DNA of 44,153 nt. It comes from a virus. The notes beneath the pieces were generated by a model. The model searched no databases. It saw only the letters and a program-made list of their open reading frames with translations, and had not been told where the DNA came from. The stretch spans positions 1-44,153 of IMG/VR virus record IMGVR_UViG_3300037245_002484; one strand, given 5' to 3'. Of the stretch, positions 15,052 to 21,487 are shown piece by piece. The translations under genes and the position numbers were made by a program. Position 1 is the stretch's first letter; every line of letters starts with the position of its first letter.

Positions 15052-15360
15052 TCAATTAGGCTGTATTTGATTCCGGCACGTTTCACCTTTTTCGGGATAC
15101 TCACGGCACGTTATCGGTTTGAACTCGCGGCCCAAGTGTTTCTCGATTAGGCAGATTGCTTGGGTTTTGCCGCCTGTCGTTGGATGGCCCTCGTATTTAT
15201 AGCCCAGCATCGCGCACGGCCCATTATCCGACGACATTCGATGCTGTAGGAAAAACGCCCGCAACCTCATCAGTACAGGGTGCGTCGATTGCATCCACAT
15301 CGTACCAACGTCTTTGCAGCACTTGCCGCATCTTTTGCAAATGATTTTGTCAACCTCCAT
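15052..15360 (-). CDS. YkgJ-like Cys-cluster protein
   Basis: The 102-aa product has the CKRCGKCC motif at about residues 9-16, then single Cys further on (GPCAML, AICLIEK, ITCREYP), which is the pattern of the YkgJ family of putative zinc- or iron-chelating proteins. The family's role is not known. The start at 15358-15360 overlaps the stop of the methyltransferase gene. A second, smaller protein with the same CxxCxxCC start is encoded at 27427-27627. Confidence 0.6.
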   Translation of the reverse strand: MEVDKIICKRCGKCCKDVGTMWMQSTHPVLMRLRAFFLQHRMSSDNGPCAMLGYKYEGHPTTGGKTQAICLIEKHLGREFKPITCREYPEKGETCRNQIQPN

Positions 15361-15976
15361 CAGAACCCCACTGATCCGCCATAGCGTCGGCAATGCCCTG
15401 AAAAGTTTTAGCCCTTTCGTACGGGTCTCTGGTTTTAGCGTCTGTAAAATATCTTTTTTTTTGTCGAACAGTGTTGTCTATGGAAATTGGCTCCGGCCGT
15501 TTGCAATGAGTTTTTCTCTCAAAGAGTGTTTTGGTTTGTAGATGAGTTAATTCAGGCAATCCTTTTAACCATAGCCAGGTTGTTTTTATTTCACAATTTC
15601 CCCAATAGTAGGGTTGTATTGTTTGGGAGTATTTCGCTATAGTAGGGCTTGCGCATCCTTTGGGATTTTCCAAGCATATCTTTTCTATAGGGGCTTCCCA
15701 TAGTTGTCTGAAAAAATCCAACGCATCTAACCTTTTTTTACATCTCCCTGGTTTGCCCCACCAAGCTATACCCGCGTAACTCAGATAAGTACACGGCGGG
15801 TGAGCAATCATCATATCCCAACCCATCTTAGGATACAGGTATTGAAGAACATCACCCTGTATATGCGGCCCTGGTCTCTCCGTAGGCAATAAATCACAAC
15901 TGATCGCATCATGGCCCCTCTTAATAAAAGCATCACGCACAATACCAGAAAACTCGCAGGCTATTAAAACTTTCAA
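15350..15976 (-). CDS. Cytosine-C5 DNA methyltransferase-like protein
   Basis: The 208-aa product has the fold signature of small phage C5-cytosine methylases: an N-terminal SAM-binding motif (VLIACEFSG, residues 3-11), an acidic residue after strand 2 (CDLLP, residues 27-31), and the catalytic Pro-Cys loop HPPCTYLS with Cys62. LENPKG at about residues 102-107 matches the ENV/ENP motif. It is shorter than restriction-type methylases and may lack a full target-recognition domain. It has its own good promoter (15998-16026) and could protect phage DNA from host restriction. Confidence 0.75.
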   Translation of the reverse strand: MKVLIACEFSGIVRDAFIKRGHDAISCDLLPTERPGPHIQGDVLQYLYPKMGWDMMIAHPPCTYLSYAGIAWWGKPGRCKKRLDALDFFRQLWEAPIEKICLENPKGCASPTIAKYSQTIQPYYWGNCEIKTTWLWLKGLPELTHLQTKTLFERKTHCKRPEPISIDNTVRQKKRYFTDAKTRDPYERAKTFQGIADAMADQWGSDGG

Positions 15977-15997
15977 GTGGTATCCTCCATGAAAAAT

Positions 15998-16026
15998 AGC
16001 ATAACAAATAAAAACGGATTTGTCAA
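15998..16026 (-). promoter_or_regulatory. Sigma-70 promoter of the methyltransferase operon
   Basis: On the minus strand, TTGACA (16021-16026) and TATGCT (15998-16003) are separated by 17 bases, and the methyltransferase ATG follows about 20 bases downstream with GGAGG before it. The perfect -35 and ideal spacing make this the best leftward promoter found. Confidence 0.75.
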
Positions 16027-16128
16027 TACAATTCTAAAATAGAAAATAATTCAAGATAAAAAAGGTCGGGAATTCTAAAACCAAGGAAAGTTGAGGTTGG
16101 GGGGTATCCATATAAGCAAGGAATCCAA

Positions 16129-16146
16129 ATGGGGGTCATGGGGGTC
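16129..16146. repeat. Tandem 9-mer ATGGGGGTC x2
   Basis: Two exact adjacent copies lie downstream of the terminase small-subunit gene, with a third G-run (GGGGGG) 25 bases away. They may be a packaging recognition element or a G-quadruplex former. Confidence 0.7.
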
Positions 16147-16271
16147 CGATAATATAATATAAAGCGCGCATGTAATAGCAAGTAAACAGGACACCAACAG
16201 GCATTGAATAATAATATGCATGGTCTGATAATAACAGGCCTGGTGATAGCGTGAGTGATGATATTATCGGA
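16145..16271. repeat. 11-bp inverted repeat TCCGATAATAT / ATATTATCGGA
   Basis: The arms at 16145-16155 and 16261-16271 are perfect complements 105 bases apart, too far for a simple hairpin and more like paired protein-binding sites. A third related 10-mer lies at 16331-16340. Confidence 0.65.
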
Positions 16272-16310
16272 ACGTCCTATAATAGTTATTATGTTACATT
16301 CAATGTGCGT

Positions 16311-16847
16311 TCATTCGCTTGAATCAACGGTATTATCGGAGCTATCGTCATTGCCTGGGTTGAGTTGTGGAATTGGTTCGAATTCTGCATCTAATATTCC
16401 CGTCTCTAATAGATGTGCACCTATACGCCTTGCAGCCTCTCTGTGCCCTTCCTCAAGCCTTCTGGAATCATCAAGGTTGATCACGAGCTTGTTGTCAAGC
16501 AATCCCTGTTGCTGCCATACCATTCGCATTAGTGCTACGCAGTTGGTATTATCATGGTCAACTAAGCATCTGTCATACAACTCTTGCCACTTATTAAACG
16601 CGTATTCTCTATTTATTTCAGCCCTTTTAACGAGTATTTGAGGGGTATATAGTTCAATGGCTTGTTTTATCTTAGCAGAAGCAAGTAATCGGCAAGCGCA
16701 TTGCGATAAACTGGTTGTTGCTTCATAACCGGCTACGGTGTAGGACTTTGAAGCGTTGCCGAAGGACTTACTGGTTGGATTTGCATATGCTTCTATAAAT
16801 CGTGTTTGTTTTGGTGATAATTGTTTGTCTCTGTTGCGATTGACCAT
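16311..16847 (-). CDS. Terminase small subunit
   Basis: The 178-aa product recognises phage DNA for packaging and hands it to the large subunit. The N-terminal QLSPKQTRFIEAYANP followed by ASKSYTVAGYE is the helix-turn-helix start of the Terminase_2-type family. A long helical middle (residues 60-110) and an acidic tail (NDDSSDNTVDSSE) follow the usual plan. I choose the ATG at 16845-16847, with AGGG nine bases upstream, over a TTG seven codons earlier. It is the first leftward gene after the divergent control region and lies 8 kb from the large subunit gene, an unusual separation. Confidence 0.8.
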   Translation of the reverse strand: MVNRNRDKQLSPKQTRFIEAYANPTSKSFGNASKSYTVAGYEATTSLSQCACRLLASAKIKQAIELYTPQILVKRAEINREYAFNKWQELYDRCLVDHDNTNCVALMRMVWQQQGLLDNKLVINLDDSRRLEEGHREAARRIGAHLLETGILDAEFEPIPQLNPGNDDSSDNTVDSSE

Positions 16848-16857
16848 AGTACGTTTC

Positions 16858-16886
16858 CCTATACGCAAAAACTAAGTGTCCGTCAA
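16858..16886 (-). promoter_or_regulatory. Possible leftward promoter overlapping an operator
   Basis: TTGACG (16881-16886), a 17-base spacer and TATAGG (16858-16863) match a sigma-70 promoter on the minus strand, and the AAGTGTCC operator covers the spacer and -35 edge. However, the start point would fall next to the terminase ATG, making the mRNA almost leaderless and splitting off its AGGG ribosome site, so its use is uncertain. Confidence 0.35.
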
Positions 16887-17081
16887 GGGACAAAATATCT
16901 TTACTTCTTGTAAGTCTATTGTTTGTACTGGATTAACTATTTTATTATATTTCACTTTAGCCCCTATTCTTATTGACAAGTGTCCCAGAAGTAGGACACA
17001 CCCTTGTTTTCGGACACTTGGTATTTAGGACTTTATTGTTCTGTTACAATAGATATGTATTGTGATTATATTATTATTTAC

Positions 17082-17110
17082 TTGCTATTTGATTGCTATT
17101 ATGTTATACT
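17082..17110 (+). promoter_or_regulatory. Rightward early promoter
   Basis: TTGCTA (17082-17087) and TATACT (17105-17110) are 17 bases apart on the plus strand, about 50 bases before the first early gene at 17161. It lies downstream of the three AAGTGTCC sites, which could control it. Confidence 0.6.
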
Positions 17111-17160
17111 TTGTTTAGTGATATGAGGTTAATTGACAAGTTAATATGAGGGGATTGATT

Positions 17161-17298
17161 ATGACTGACCTGGATAGAGAAGAAATAGCTCATCTCATCA
17201 CAGAAGGTTTCACGAGTGGACGGCTTGACGGTGAAGAAGATGACAACCAACAAAGATTCGTATCTTGGGAATTAAAAACAGAAGAATGGACTGACTGA
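17161..17298 (+). CDS. 45-aa acidic early protein
   Basis: First gene of the rightward unit. The ATG has AGGGG seven bases upstream, in a leader (GGGGATT) shared by the next early genes. The product is acidic and helical, with GRLDGEEDDNQ in the middle. No family is recognised. Small acidic first-expressed phage proteins often bind host targets, but nothing here proves that. Confidence 0.55.
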   Translation: MTDLDREEIAHLITEGFTSGRLDGEEDDNQQRFVSWELKTEEWTD

Positions 17299-17370
17299 TA
17301 AGCTAAAACCGTTCAACCTTGCATCGTTAATTCGGTGCTCGGTTAAGTGGTTTTATTAAGGGGATTGAAA

Positions 17371-17505
17371 ATGACTAAAAGACAATATCAAACCAAGTAT
17401 GCCGAGACCAAACGCAAGCTGCACACTTGCGCCGGTAGCTATGGCGGTGCTGAATATAGAAGCTTGAAGGCTCTTATGAATTACTATTATTTGAAGGGAT
17501 TTTGA
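17371..17505 (+). CDS. 44-aa basic early protein
   Basis: The ATG follows AAGGGGATTGAAA, the same leader type as its neighbours. The product is basic and Tyr-rich with a single Cys. It ends two bases before the ATG of the 84-aa gene. Function unknown. A 72-base gap separates it from the first early gene. Confidence 0.55.
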   Translation: MTKRQYQTKYAETKRKLHTCAGSYGGAEYRSLKALMNYYYLKGF

Positions 17506-17507
17506 TT

Positions 17508-17762
17508 ATGATTATTGCAGACATTATCGAAGAACTTGAGAACCAAAAACCAAAAGACCTGTATTCTGCTATTTTAGGAATCCGCAAGGCATTCTTGGTC
17601 TTGCCTAACAAGCTAAAGAAGGAAGTTTTAGCAGATTTCAGCAACTACGAGTATTGCTTTTCTGCCGCCTTGCAAAAATGCCACAAAACCCCCCATCTAT
17701 CACAAGATGACTGGGGGCGATTAAGCAAAACGTCAATTTATGATATTTACGAAACATCATAG
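17508..17762 (+). CDS. 84-aa early protein
   Basis: The ATG at 17508 has AAGGGA eight bases upstream and is preferred over a TTG two codons earlier. The product is mixed helical with NKLKKEVLADFSNYEYCFS around residues 40-58 and a Trp-containing C-terminus. No family is recognised. Confidence 0.6.
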   Translation: MIIADIIEELENQKPKDLYSAILGIRKAFLVLPNKLKKEVLADFSNYEYCFSAALQKCHKTPHLSQDDWGRLSKTSIYDIYETS

Positions 17763-17777
17763 CAAGGGGATTAAACC

Positions 17778-17864
17778 ATGAAGTTTCTAATCACAAGTCT
17801 AATCGGTAGCGAGTGGAGCGGTATATTTATTATCGCGTTGTTTGCTTTTTTGGCGTTGTGTTAA
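17778..17864 (+). CDS. 28-aa membrane peptide
   Basis: A very short ORF with a strong ribosome site (AAGGGGATTAAACC before ATG) that matches the early-gene leader. The second half is a hydrophobic segment (IFIIALFAFLALC), so the peptide would sit in the membrane. The leader match supports translation. Confidence 0.5.
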   Translation: MKFLITSLIGSEWSGIFIIALFAFLALC

Positions 17865-17892
17865 ACTTTTTAACTTTAATTAGGGGATTAAA

Positions 17893-18066
17893 ATGAAGGT
17901 CGAAATTAAAGACAACCAGTTAGTTATTACCCTGCCTATTTCACCCAGGCCCAGCAACAGCGGAAAGACAACTATTGTGGCATCGTCTGCCGGTAACCAG
18001 CCGACAACCTGCGAACATGAGGGAAAGCCGATTATTGTCGGCGTCAATGCTTACGTTAAAAAGTAG
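17893..18066 (+). CDS. 57-aa conserved phage protein
   Basis: The sequence has two strands (VEIKDNQLVITLPI), a Pro/Ser turn, then GKTTIVASSAG and a C-terminal PIIVGVNAYVKK. This layout is familiar from small conserved proteins of many tailed phages whose function is not known. It is not an ATPase: the GKTT is in a strand context and no other motif is present. The leader AGGGGATTAAA precedes the ATG. Confidence 0.65.
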   Translation: MKVEIKDNQLVITLPISPRPSNSGKTTIVASSAGNQPTTCEHEGKPIIVGVNAYVKK

Positions 18067-18076
18067 CTTAATATGT

Positions 18077-18102
18077 GGCTGGAGTGTAAAGGCGCTCCAG
18101 CC
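18077..18102 (+). other. 8-bp GC-rich hairpin in the early leader
   Basis: GGCTGGAG and CTCCAGCC pair perfectly around a 10-base loop, between the 57-aa and 99-aa genes. A T-run (TTTTTT) follows 20 bases later, too far for a classical terminator. It may be an RNA-processing or stability element. Confidence 0.5.
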
Positions 18103-18140
18103 GTGTATTGAGAATTAAACTTTTTTGAAGGGGTGCGAAT

Positions 18141-18440
18141 ATGAAAACAGATAAAACAGTGGCAACGGAAATTGCCCAGCAGCTTGGCAATGGTGCTCTG
18201 TGTATGCTCGGCGCAAGCAATCTGGGCTGCACGGACAATAGGTTGTGTTTCAAAATCGGCAGAAATTGCAAGGGTGTAACTCATATTAAAATCACACTCA
18301 ACAGCTTAGACCTGTACGATATGGAATTTCTCCGTATCAGAGGCCCTAAAATAACCGTACTGGCAGAGCATAACAACATCTACAACGATATGATGCACAG
18401 TATAATCGAAGCTGAAACAGGACTGAACACCAGTTTATAA
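18141..18440 (+). CDS. 99-aa conserved early phage protein
   Basis: The product has a helical start, a Cys/Gly-rich stretch (ALCMLGASNLGC) and a C-terminal half with HIKITLNSLDLYDMEFLRIRG. Similar small proteins occur in the early region of many phages next to replication genes, with no established function. AAGGGG precedes the ATG. Confidence 0.6.
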   Translation: MKTDKTVATEIAQQLGNGALCMLGASNLGCTDNRLCFKIGRNCKGVTHIKITLNSLDLYDMEFLRIRGPKITVLAEHNNIYNDMMHSIIEAETGLNTSL

Positions 18441-18454
18441 TTGAAGGGGAGATT

Positions 18455-18802
18455 ATGAAAACAAAAGGTTTAACGTGTTCTATCTTAGAGCCAAAAGACA
18501 TCGGCAACTGTTCAAATTATGGTATTTCGTCAAAATGTGAGAGCGTAACTCTTTTGGGAATCTTGCGCCTTGACGGTAGCTTTGAACAAGCCGCCGACAT
18601 TTTCGAGCCAACAGAATTAAGCCCAGGCGTTATCATTGAGGAAAGAAGGCCTTGCGGAAAACTGTATTATTCCGCATTCCCTTGCGACAACAACGGCGAA
18701 AAATTGCCCGGCTGGTTTATGGCTGGTGGCTGTTTTATCAAAACGTCCGATTCGAGGTTCCCTTTTGATTATCCTGTGCCATTACATGACCGGCAAGAAT
18801 GA
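18455..18802 (+). CDS. 115-aa early protein of unknown function
   Basis: A soluble protein with seven Cys and a beta-rich C-terminal half (residues 65-110). The Cys residues are spread out rather than in CxxC pairs. GAAGGGGAG lies before the ATG. It is 38 bases upstream of the AAA+ ATPase gene. No family is recognised. Confidence 0.55.
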   Translation: MKTKGLTCSILEPKDIGNCSNYGISSKCESVTLLGILRLDGSFEQAADIFEPTELSPGVIIEERRPCGKLYYSAFPCDNNGEKLPGWFMAGGCFIKTSDSRFPFDYPVPLHDRQE

Positions 18803-18840
18803 CCTAACCACCCTAAATATAGTTTAGTGAAGGTTAAACC

Positions 18841-19476
18841 ATGAAAACACTATTCGAACAATACCGCCCACAAACATTTGACGAAGTAGTAGGCCAGGAC
18901 AAAGCAATAAGGCAAATTGAGACAATCGGCAAACGTGGCTTGACAGGCCGGGCTTTCTGGCTGTCAGGTCAATCCGGTACCGGCAAGACAACACTTGCCC
19001 GGATCATCGCTTCGCTTGTTGCCGATGATATTTACATCGACGAGATTGACGCCGGCCAAGCTACGCCGGGCAAATTGGCGGAACTCGAGCGCACACTTTA
19101 TACTTTAGCCTGGGGGCGCGGCGGCAAGTGCATCATTATCAATGAAGCGCACGGCCTGAGCAAACGGGCGATCCGTCAATTATTAGTTATGCTCGAGCGC
19201 CTGCCTGATTATGTATGTTTTATTTTTACAACAACTTGCGAAGGTCAGGAGCTACTATTTGACGGGTCCGAAGATACGGCGCCGCTGTTGTCGCGTTGCG
19301 TTAGGATTGACTTGGCAAGGCGGGACTTAGCGAAACCATTTGCAAAGCGTTGTCAGGAAATAGCGACTAAAGAGGGACTTAACGGTCAGGAGTTAAAAGA
19401 TTATGTCCGCTTGGCGCAGACGTATCGTAATAATATGAGAGCAATGCTCCAGGCTGTGGAGTCCGGGGCTATGTGA
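18841..19476 (+). CDS. Clamp-loader-like AAA+ ATPase
   Basis: The 211-aa protein is a single AAA+ module like those of DnaX and replication factor C. It starts with the clamp-loader box (EQYRPQTFDEVVGQ, residues 6-19), has Walker A GQSGTGKTT (43-51), Walker B CIIINEAH (97-104, with Asn for the first Asp), a sensor 1 TTT near 130 and an SRC arginine finger at 151-153. Only the lid region follows; the C-terminal collar that holds a clamp loader together is missing. No phage polymerase or clamp is visible, so it may cooperate with the host replisome or drive another remodelling step. Confidence 0.8.
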   Translation: MKTLFEQYRPQTFDEVVGQDKAIRQIETIGKRGLTGRAFWLSGQSGTGKTTLARIIASLVADDIYIDEIDAGQATPGKLAELERTLYTLAWGRGGKCIIINEAHGLSKRAIRQLLVMLERLPDYVCFIFTTTCEGQELLFDGSEDTAPLLSRCVRIDLARRDLAKPFAKRCQEIATKEGLNGQELKDYVRLAQTYRNNMRAMLQAVESGAM

Positions 19477-19512
19477 GACTTAGCGACGAATTTTATGAAA
19501 GGTAGGTTGATT

Positions 19513-19731
19513 ATGAGTAGGCAAGAATTTGCGCATCCGACAGAGCAAAAACGAATGTCTGTCGGCAAAGATCATGTATTCGGAAACTTTATTCAAGTAT
19601 GGGATACTTCTGAATATAATGAGCCTGATGGTGATAATATTATTATCGACAGAGACAACTTGTCATGGTCTCAAATTCAAAAGATAATTACAAAATATGG
19701 CTTTACTCAAGTGGTAGGAGTTGATATTTAA
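19513..19731 (+). CDS. 72-aa early protein
   Basis: The ATG at 19513 is preferred over one at 19495 because AGGT lies at proper distance. The product is acidic, with a probable small alpha/beta domain in its C-terminal half (WSQIQKIITKYGFTQVVGVDI). No family is recognised. Confidence 0.5.
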   Translation: MSRQEFAHPTEQKRMSVGKDHVFGNFIQVWDTSEYNEPDGDNIIIDRDNLSWSQIQKIITKYGFTQVVGVDI

Positions 19732-19760
19732 CCGCCCACGGGCAGAAAGAAGGTGAAGTT

Positions 19761-20297
19761 ATGGACTATAAGAAAATAAAACGCGGACAATGGTTGTACT
19801 TAGTTTTGCAAAACGGTTCGTACACGGGCGATCCTAACGCGATTGTGCCCGTAAAAGTTATTCGCAGAGCGCAATGCAACTTGTCTAATGTTGTGGTGGA
19901 GCAGGATATTGAAGGTTTTAAGCATCGGCTGACTGTCTCTTATGAATGGTTGACAGTGCTAAAACCACAAGCGGCCTTAGACCTTGCATTTAATCAAGCA
20001 CAAGTTGAGAGACGCATCCATGCCAACAGTTGGGCACACTACCTCACTCGGAAAACCGCAGAGCATGAAATCTTTAAGCGATTAAAGACTTTACCAAAAC
20101 GTAAGCAGAAAACGTTCTGGAGAAAACTCAAAGAGGCGAAAGTATTGTACCCTGAGCTATTCAAGAAAAACGGTAAGCTTGCCGTTAGTAAACTGAAAAT
20201 GGAGACTTGGGACAATATGGCGAGCTATATTCTAACGCTCGAATTCCCTCATAGAGACATGGAAAAGCACGAAGGAAAAGCTGCCTTAACACCCTAA
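19761..20297 (+). CDS. 178-aa protein with SH3-like N-terminus
   Basis: Residues 1-70 look like a small beta barrel (MDYKKIKRGQWLYLV, then VVVEQDIEGF and TVSYEWLTVL), similar to the late 73-aa protein at 14095-14316. Residues 75-178 are basic and helical. An RNA- or DNA-binding role is plausible. GAAGGTGAAG precedes the ATG. The family is not recognised. Confidence 0.6.
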   Translation: MDYKKIKRGQWLYLVLQNGSYTGDPNAIVPVKVIRRAQCNLSNVVVEQDIEGFKHRLTVSYEWLTVLKPQAALDLAFNQAQVERRIHANSWAHYLTRKTAEHEIFKRLKTLPKRKQKTFWRKLKEAKVLYPELFKKNGKLAVSKLKMETWDNMASYILTLEFPHRDMEKHEGKAALTP

Positions 20298-20342
20298 AAA
20301 CAAGGCTTTACACAAAACATAATATTATTTATTGTTTTTCTC

Positions 20343-20371
20343 TTGCTTTTTCATTGCGATTTTAGTAGAGT
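20343..20371 (+). promoter_or_regulatory. Possible internal early promoter
   Basis: TTGCTT (20343-20348), a 17-base spacer and TAGAGT (20366-20371) lie in an AT-rich 116-base gap before the recombination block. The -10 matches four of six consensus bases, so this is only a candidate. Confidence 0.3.
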
Positions 20372-20413
20372 GCTATTTGGAATATCAGGAGATAATCATT
20401 AAGGAGTTAAAAC

Positions 20414-20581
20414 ATGATCAATCTACAAGTAAAAGTTGAAGGAGTTTATGCCAAAACCTATCTGCGATTTGCTAAGAACAATCCTGAATGCAAAACGCAC
20501 CGCGATATAATGTCTGCGATATTGCGGACACTACCGGAGTACGACGAAGTGCTGGCGGAGAAGGAATTGGCAAAGACCTAA
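20414..20581 (+). CDS. 55-aa early mini-protein
   Basis: A short ORF with AAGGAG eight bases before the ATG. Its TAA overlaps the ATG of the next gene (TAATG), so the two are coupled. The product is small and charged, with a strand (INLQVKVEG) followed by helices. Function unknown. Confidence 0.55.
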   Translation: MINLQVKVEGVYAKTYLRFAKNNPECKTHRDIMSAILRTLPEYDEVLAEKELAKT

Positions 20582-21042
20582 TGGGAAGATACGCGGCGAA
20601 TACAACAGTGGGCGTAAATAAGTCAAAGGCGGAGATCGAGCGGACTTTGACCCGGTACGGAGCAACAGAATTTGCATACATGACCGGCCAGGATAAAGCA
20701 ATGGTCGGTTTTCTGATTGATAGACACAAGATTCAAATAACCATAGGATTGCCGCCCAAAGAAGATTTTGAGTTTACTAATAATGGCCGCAAAAGAATAG
20801 GCTCAGCTATTTTGGCTGAATGGGAAAAAGCCTGCCGTCAAAGGTGGCGCGCGTTAGCCCTTGTTATCAAAGCAAAACTTGAAGCAGTCGAGTGCGGGAT
20901 AACTTCAATGCAGGATGAGTTTTTGGCCTTCACCGTTCTACCATCGGGCCAGACAATCGGCGAGGTAGTAAGTCCAAGGATTGAGAATATTTTGAAAACG
21001 GGCAAAATCCTTTCGTTGTTACCTGAGGGCAAAAAAGACTAA
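20581..21042 (+). CDS. Conserved phage protein next to the recombination genes
   Basis: The 153-aa product starts MGRYAANTTVGVNKSKAEIE and has RQRWRALALVIKAKLEAVECGI in the middle, both typical of a widespread phage family of unknown function that lies close to single-strand annealing genes. The ATG at 20581 overlaps the preceding stop. The frame is open 31 codons further upstream but that part overlaps the 55-aa gene. A role linked to DNA recombination is inferred from context only. Confidence 0.7.
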   Translation: MGRYAANTTVGVNKSKAEIERTLTRYGATEFAYMTGQDKAMVGFLIDRHKIQITIGLPPKEDFEFTNNGRKRIGSAILAEWEKACRQRWRALALVIKAKLEAVECGITSMQDEFLAFTVLPSGQTIGEVVSPRIENILKTGKILSLLPEGKKD

Positions 21043-21284
21043 TGGAGGAATTCACTTGTCTAAACTGCGGGAAGATATTTCAAGGCGAGAAAGTGCCTTA
21101 TCATACAAGGGGTGAATTGGTCATGCTGAATCCTCCGTGTCCTGATTGCAAATTACTCTGCTCGGTAGAGGGCCACTTCGAGGCGCCCACGGAACCGGCA
21201 ATGAGCCGCAAAGACAATCAGCGAGCAATTAACGCTCACAACGATCTTAACAGAGATGAGTTTGGGGATATTATTTATGACTGA
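21042..21284 (+). CDS. 80-aa zinc-finger-like protein
   Basis: CLNCGK at residues 5-10 and PPCPDCKLLC at about residues 31-40 could bind one zinc ion. The rest is polar and acidic. Its ATG overlaps the previous stop (TAATGG). Just downstream is the tRNA-like gene. No function is known. Confidence 0.6.
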   Translation: MEEFTCLNCGKIFQGEKVPYHTRGELVMLNPPCPDCKLLCSVEGHFEAPTEPAMSRKDNQRAINAHNDLNRDEFGDIIYD

Positions 21285-21290
21285 GAACAA

Positions 21291-21378
21291 TGGCGGGTAA
21301 GCTCAGTGGTAGAGCTTGAGCGAGCTACGTGAAAGCGTCGAGCGCATCAGGTCGCAGGTTCGAACCCTGCCCCGCCTA
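21291..21378 (+). tRNA. tRNA-like gene with an expanded anticodon arm
   Basis: The acceptor (GGCGGG with CCCGCC), D arm (AGCT-CAGTGGTAG-AGCT) and T arm (GCAGG-TTCGAAC-CCTGC) are all clear, and the variable segment AGGTC is normal. Between D and T arms, however, there are about 13 bases too many. A GAGCG/CGC-A-TC stem can close a 20-base loop, or an inner stem CGAGCT/AGC-G-TCG can show a 7-base loop with anticodon GTG (His). The first acceptor pair is a T-T mismatch and CCA is not encoded. Isotype is undecided; it may be a pseudo-tRNA. Confidence 0.55.
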
Positions 21379-21487
21379 TTTGAAATAGAACAGGTACCGG
21401 TTGGCCTTACCGAACGGAGCCGAGGAATGAAGGTTATTAAAAGCGAACGGTTTGCTTAGGCCAGCCATATATTAAGAGAAGGAAATT

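Larger units (their letters stand above)
15977..16310. other. Intergenic region between terminase small subunit and methyltransferase
   Basis: No gene is seen in this 334-base stretch. Next to the methyltransferase lies its promoter. The middle holds three G-runs (16099-16104, 16131-16135, 16140-16144) with a perfect 9-bp tandem, ATGGGGGTC. Further on is a perfect 11-bp inverted repeat (TCCGATAATAT at 16145-16155, ATATTATCGGA at 16261-16271), with a third TATTATCGGA inside the 3' end of the terminase gene at 16331-16340. Sequence beside a terminase small-subunit gene is a natural place for a packaging-initiation site. Confidence 0.55.
16848..17160. promoter_or_regulatory. Divergent control region with AAGTGTCC operators
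   Basis: No gene lies here. The leftward late unit and the rightward early unit start on opposite sides of it. The 8-mer AAGTGTCC occurs at 16874-16881 and 16978-16985 (plus) and 17012-17019 (minus, GGACACTT). The first two are parts of inverted repeats TGTCC-N6-GGACA (16877-16892) and TGTCC-N8-GGACA (16981-16998). Repeats of this kind between divergent promoters are typical operators. The binding protein is not identified. Confidence 0.6.

Noticed and set aside
14826-15104. Long version of the Cys-rich gene starting with GTG at 15104
   Set aside because: It would overlap the YkgJ-like gene by 53 bases, and the added 43 residues look like frame read-through of that gene; the ATG at 14975 is preferred.
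17893-18066. GKTT in the 57-aa protein as a Walker A ATP-binding site
   Set aside because: The loop lacks the full GxxxxGKT spacing and no Walker B or enough length for an ATPase exists.
21291-21378. tRNA-like gene as an amber suppressor (CTA read from the enlarged loop)
   Set aside because: The base before the triplet is not T, the folding is ambiguous, and the long structural genes are intact under the normal code, so there is no sign of TAG recoding.
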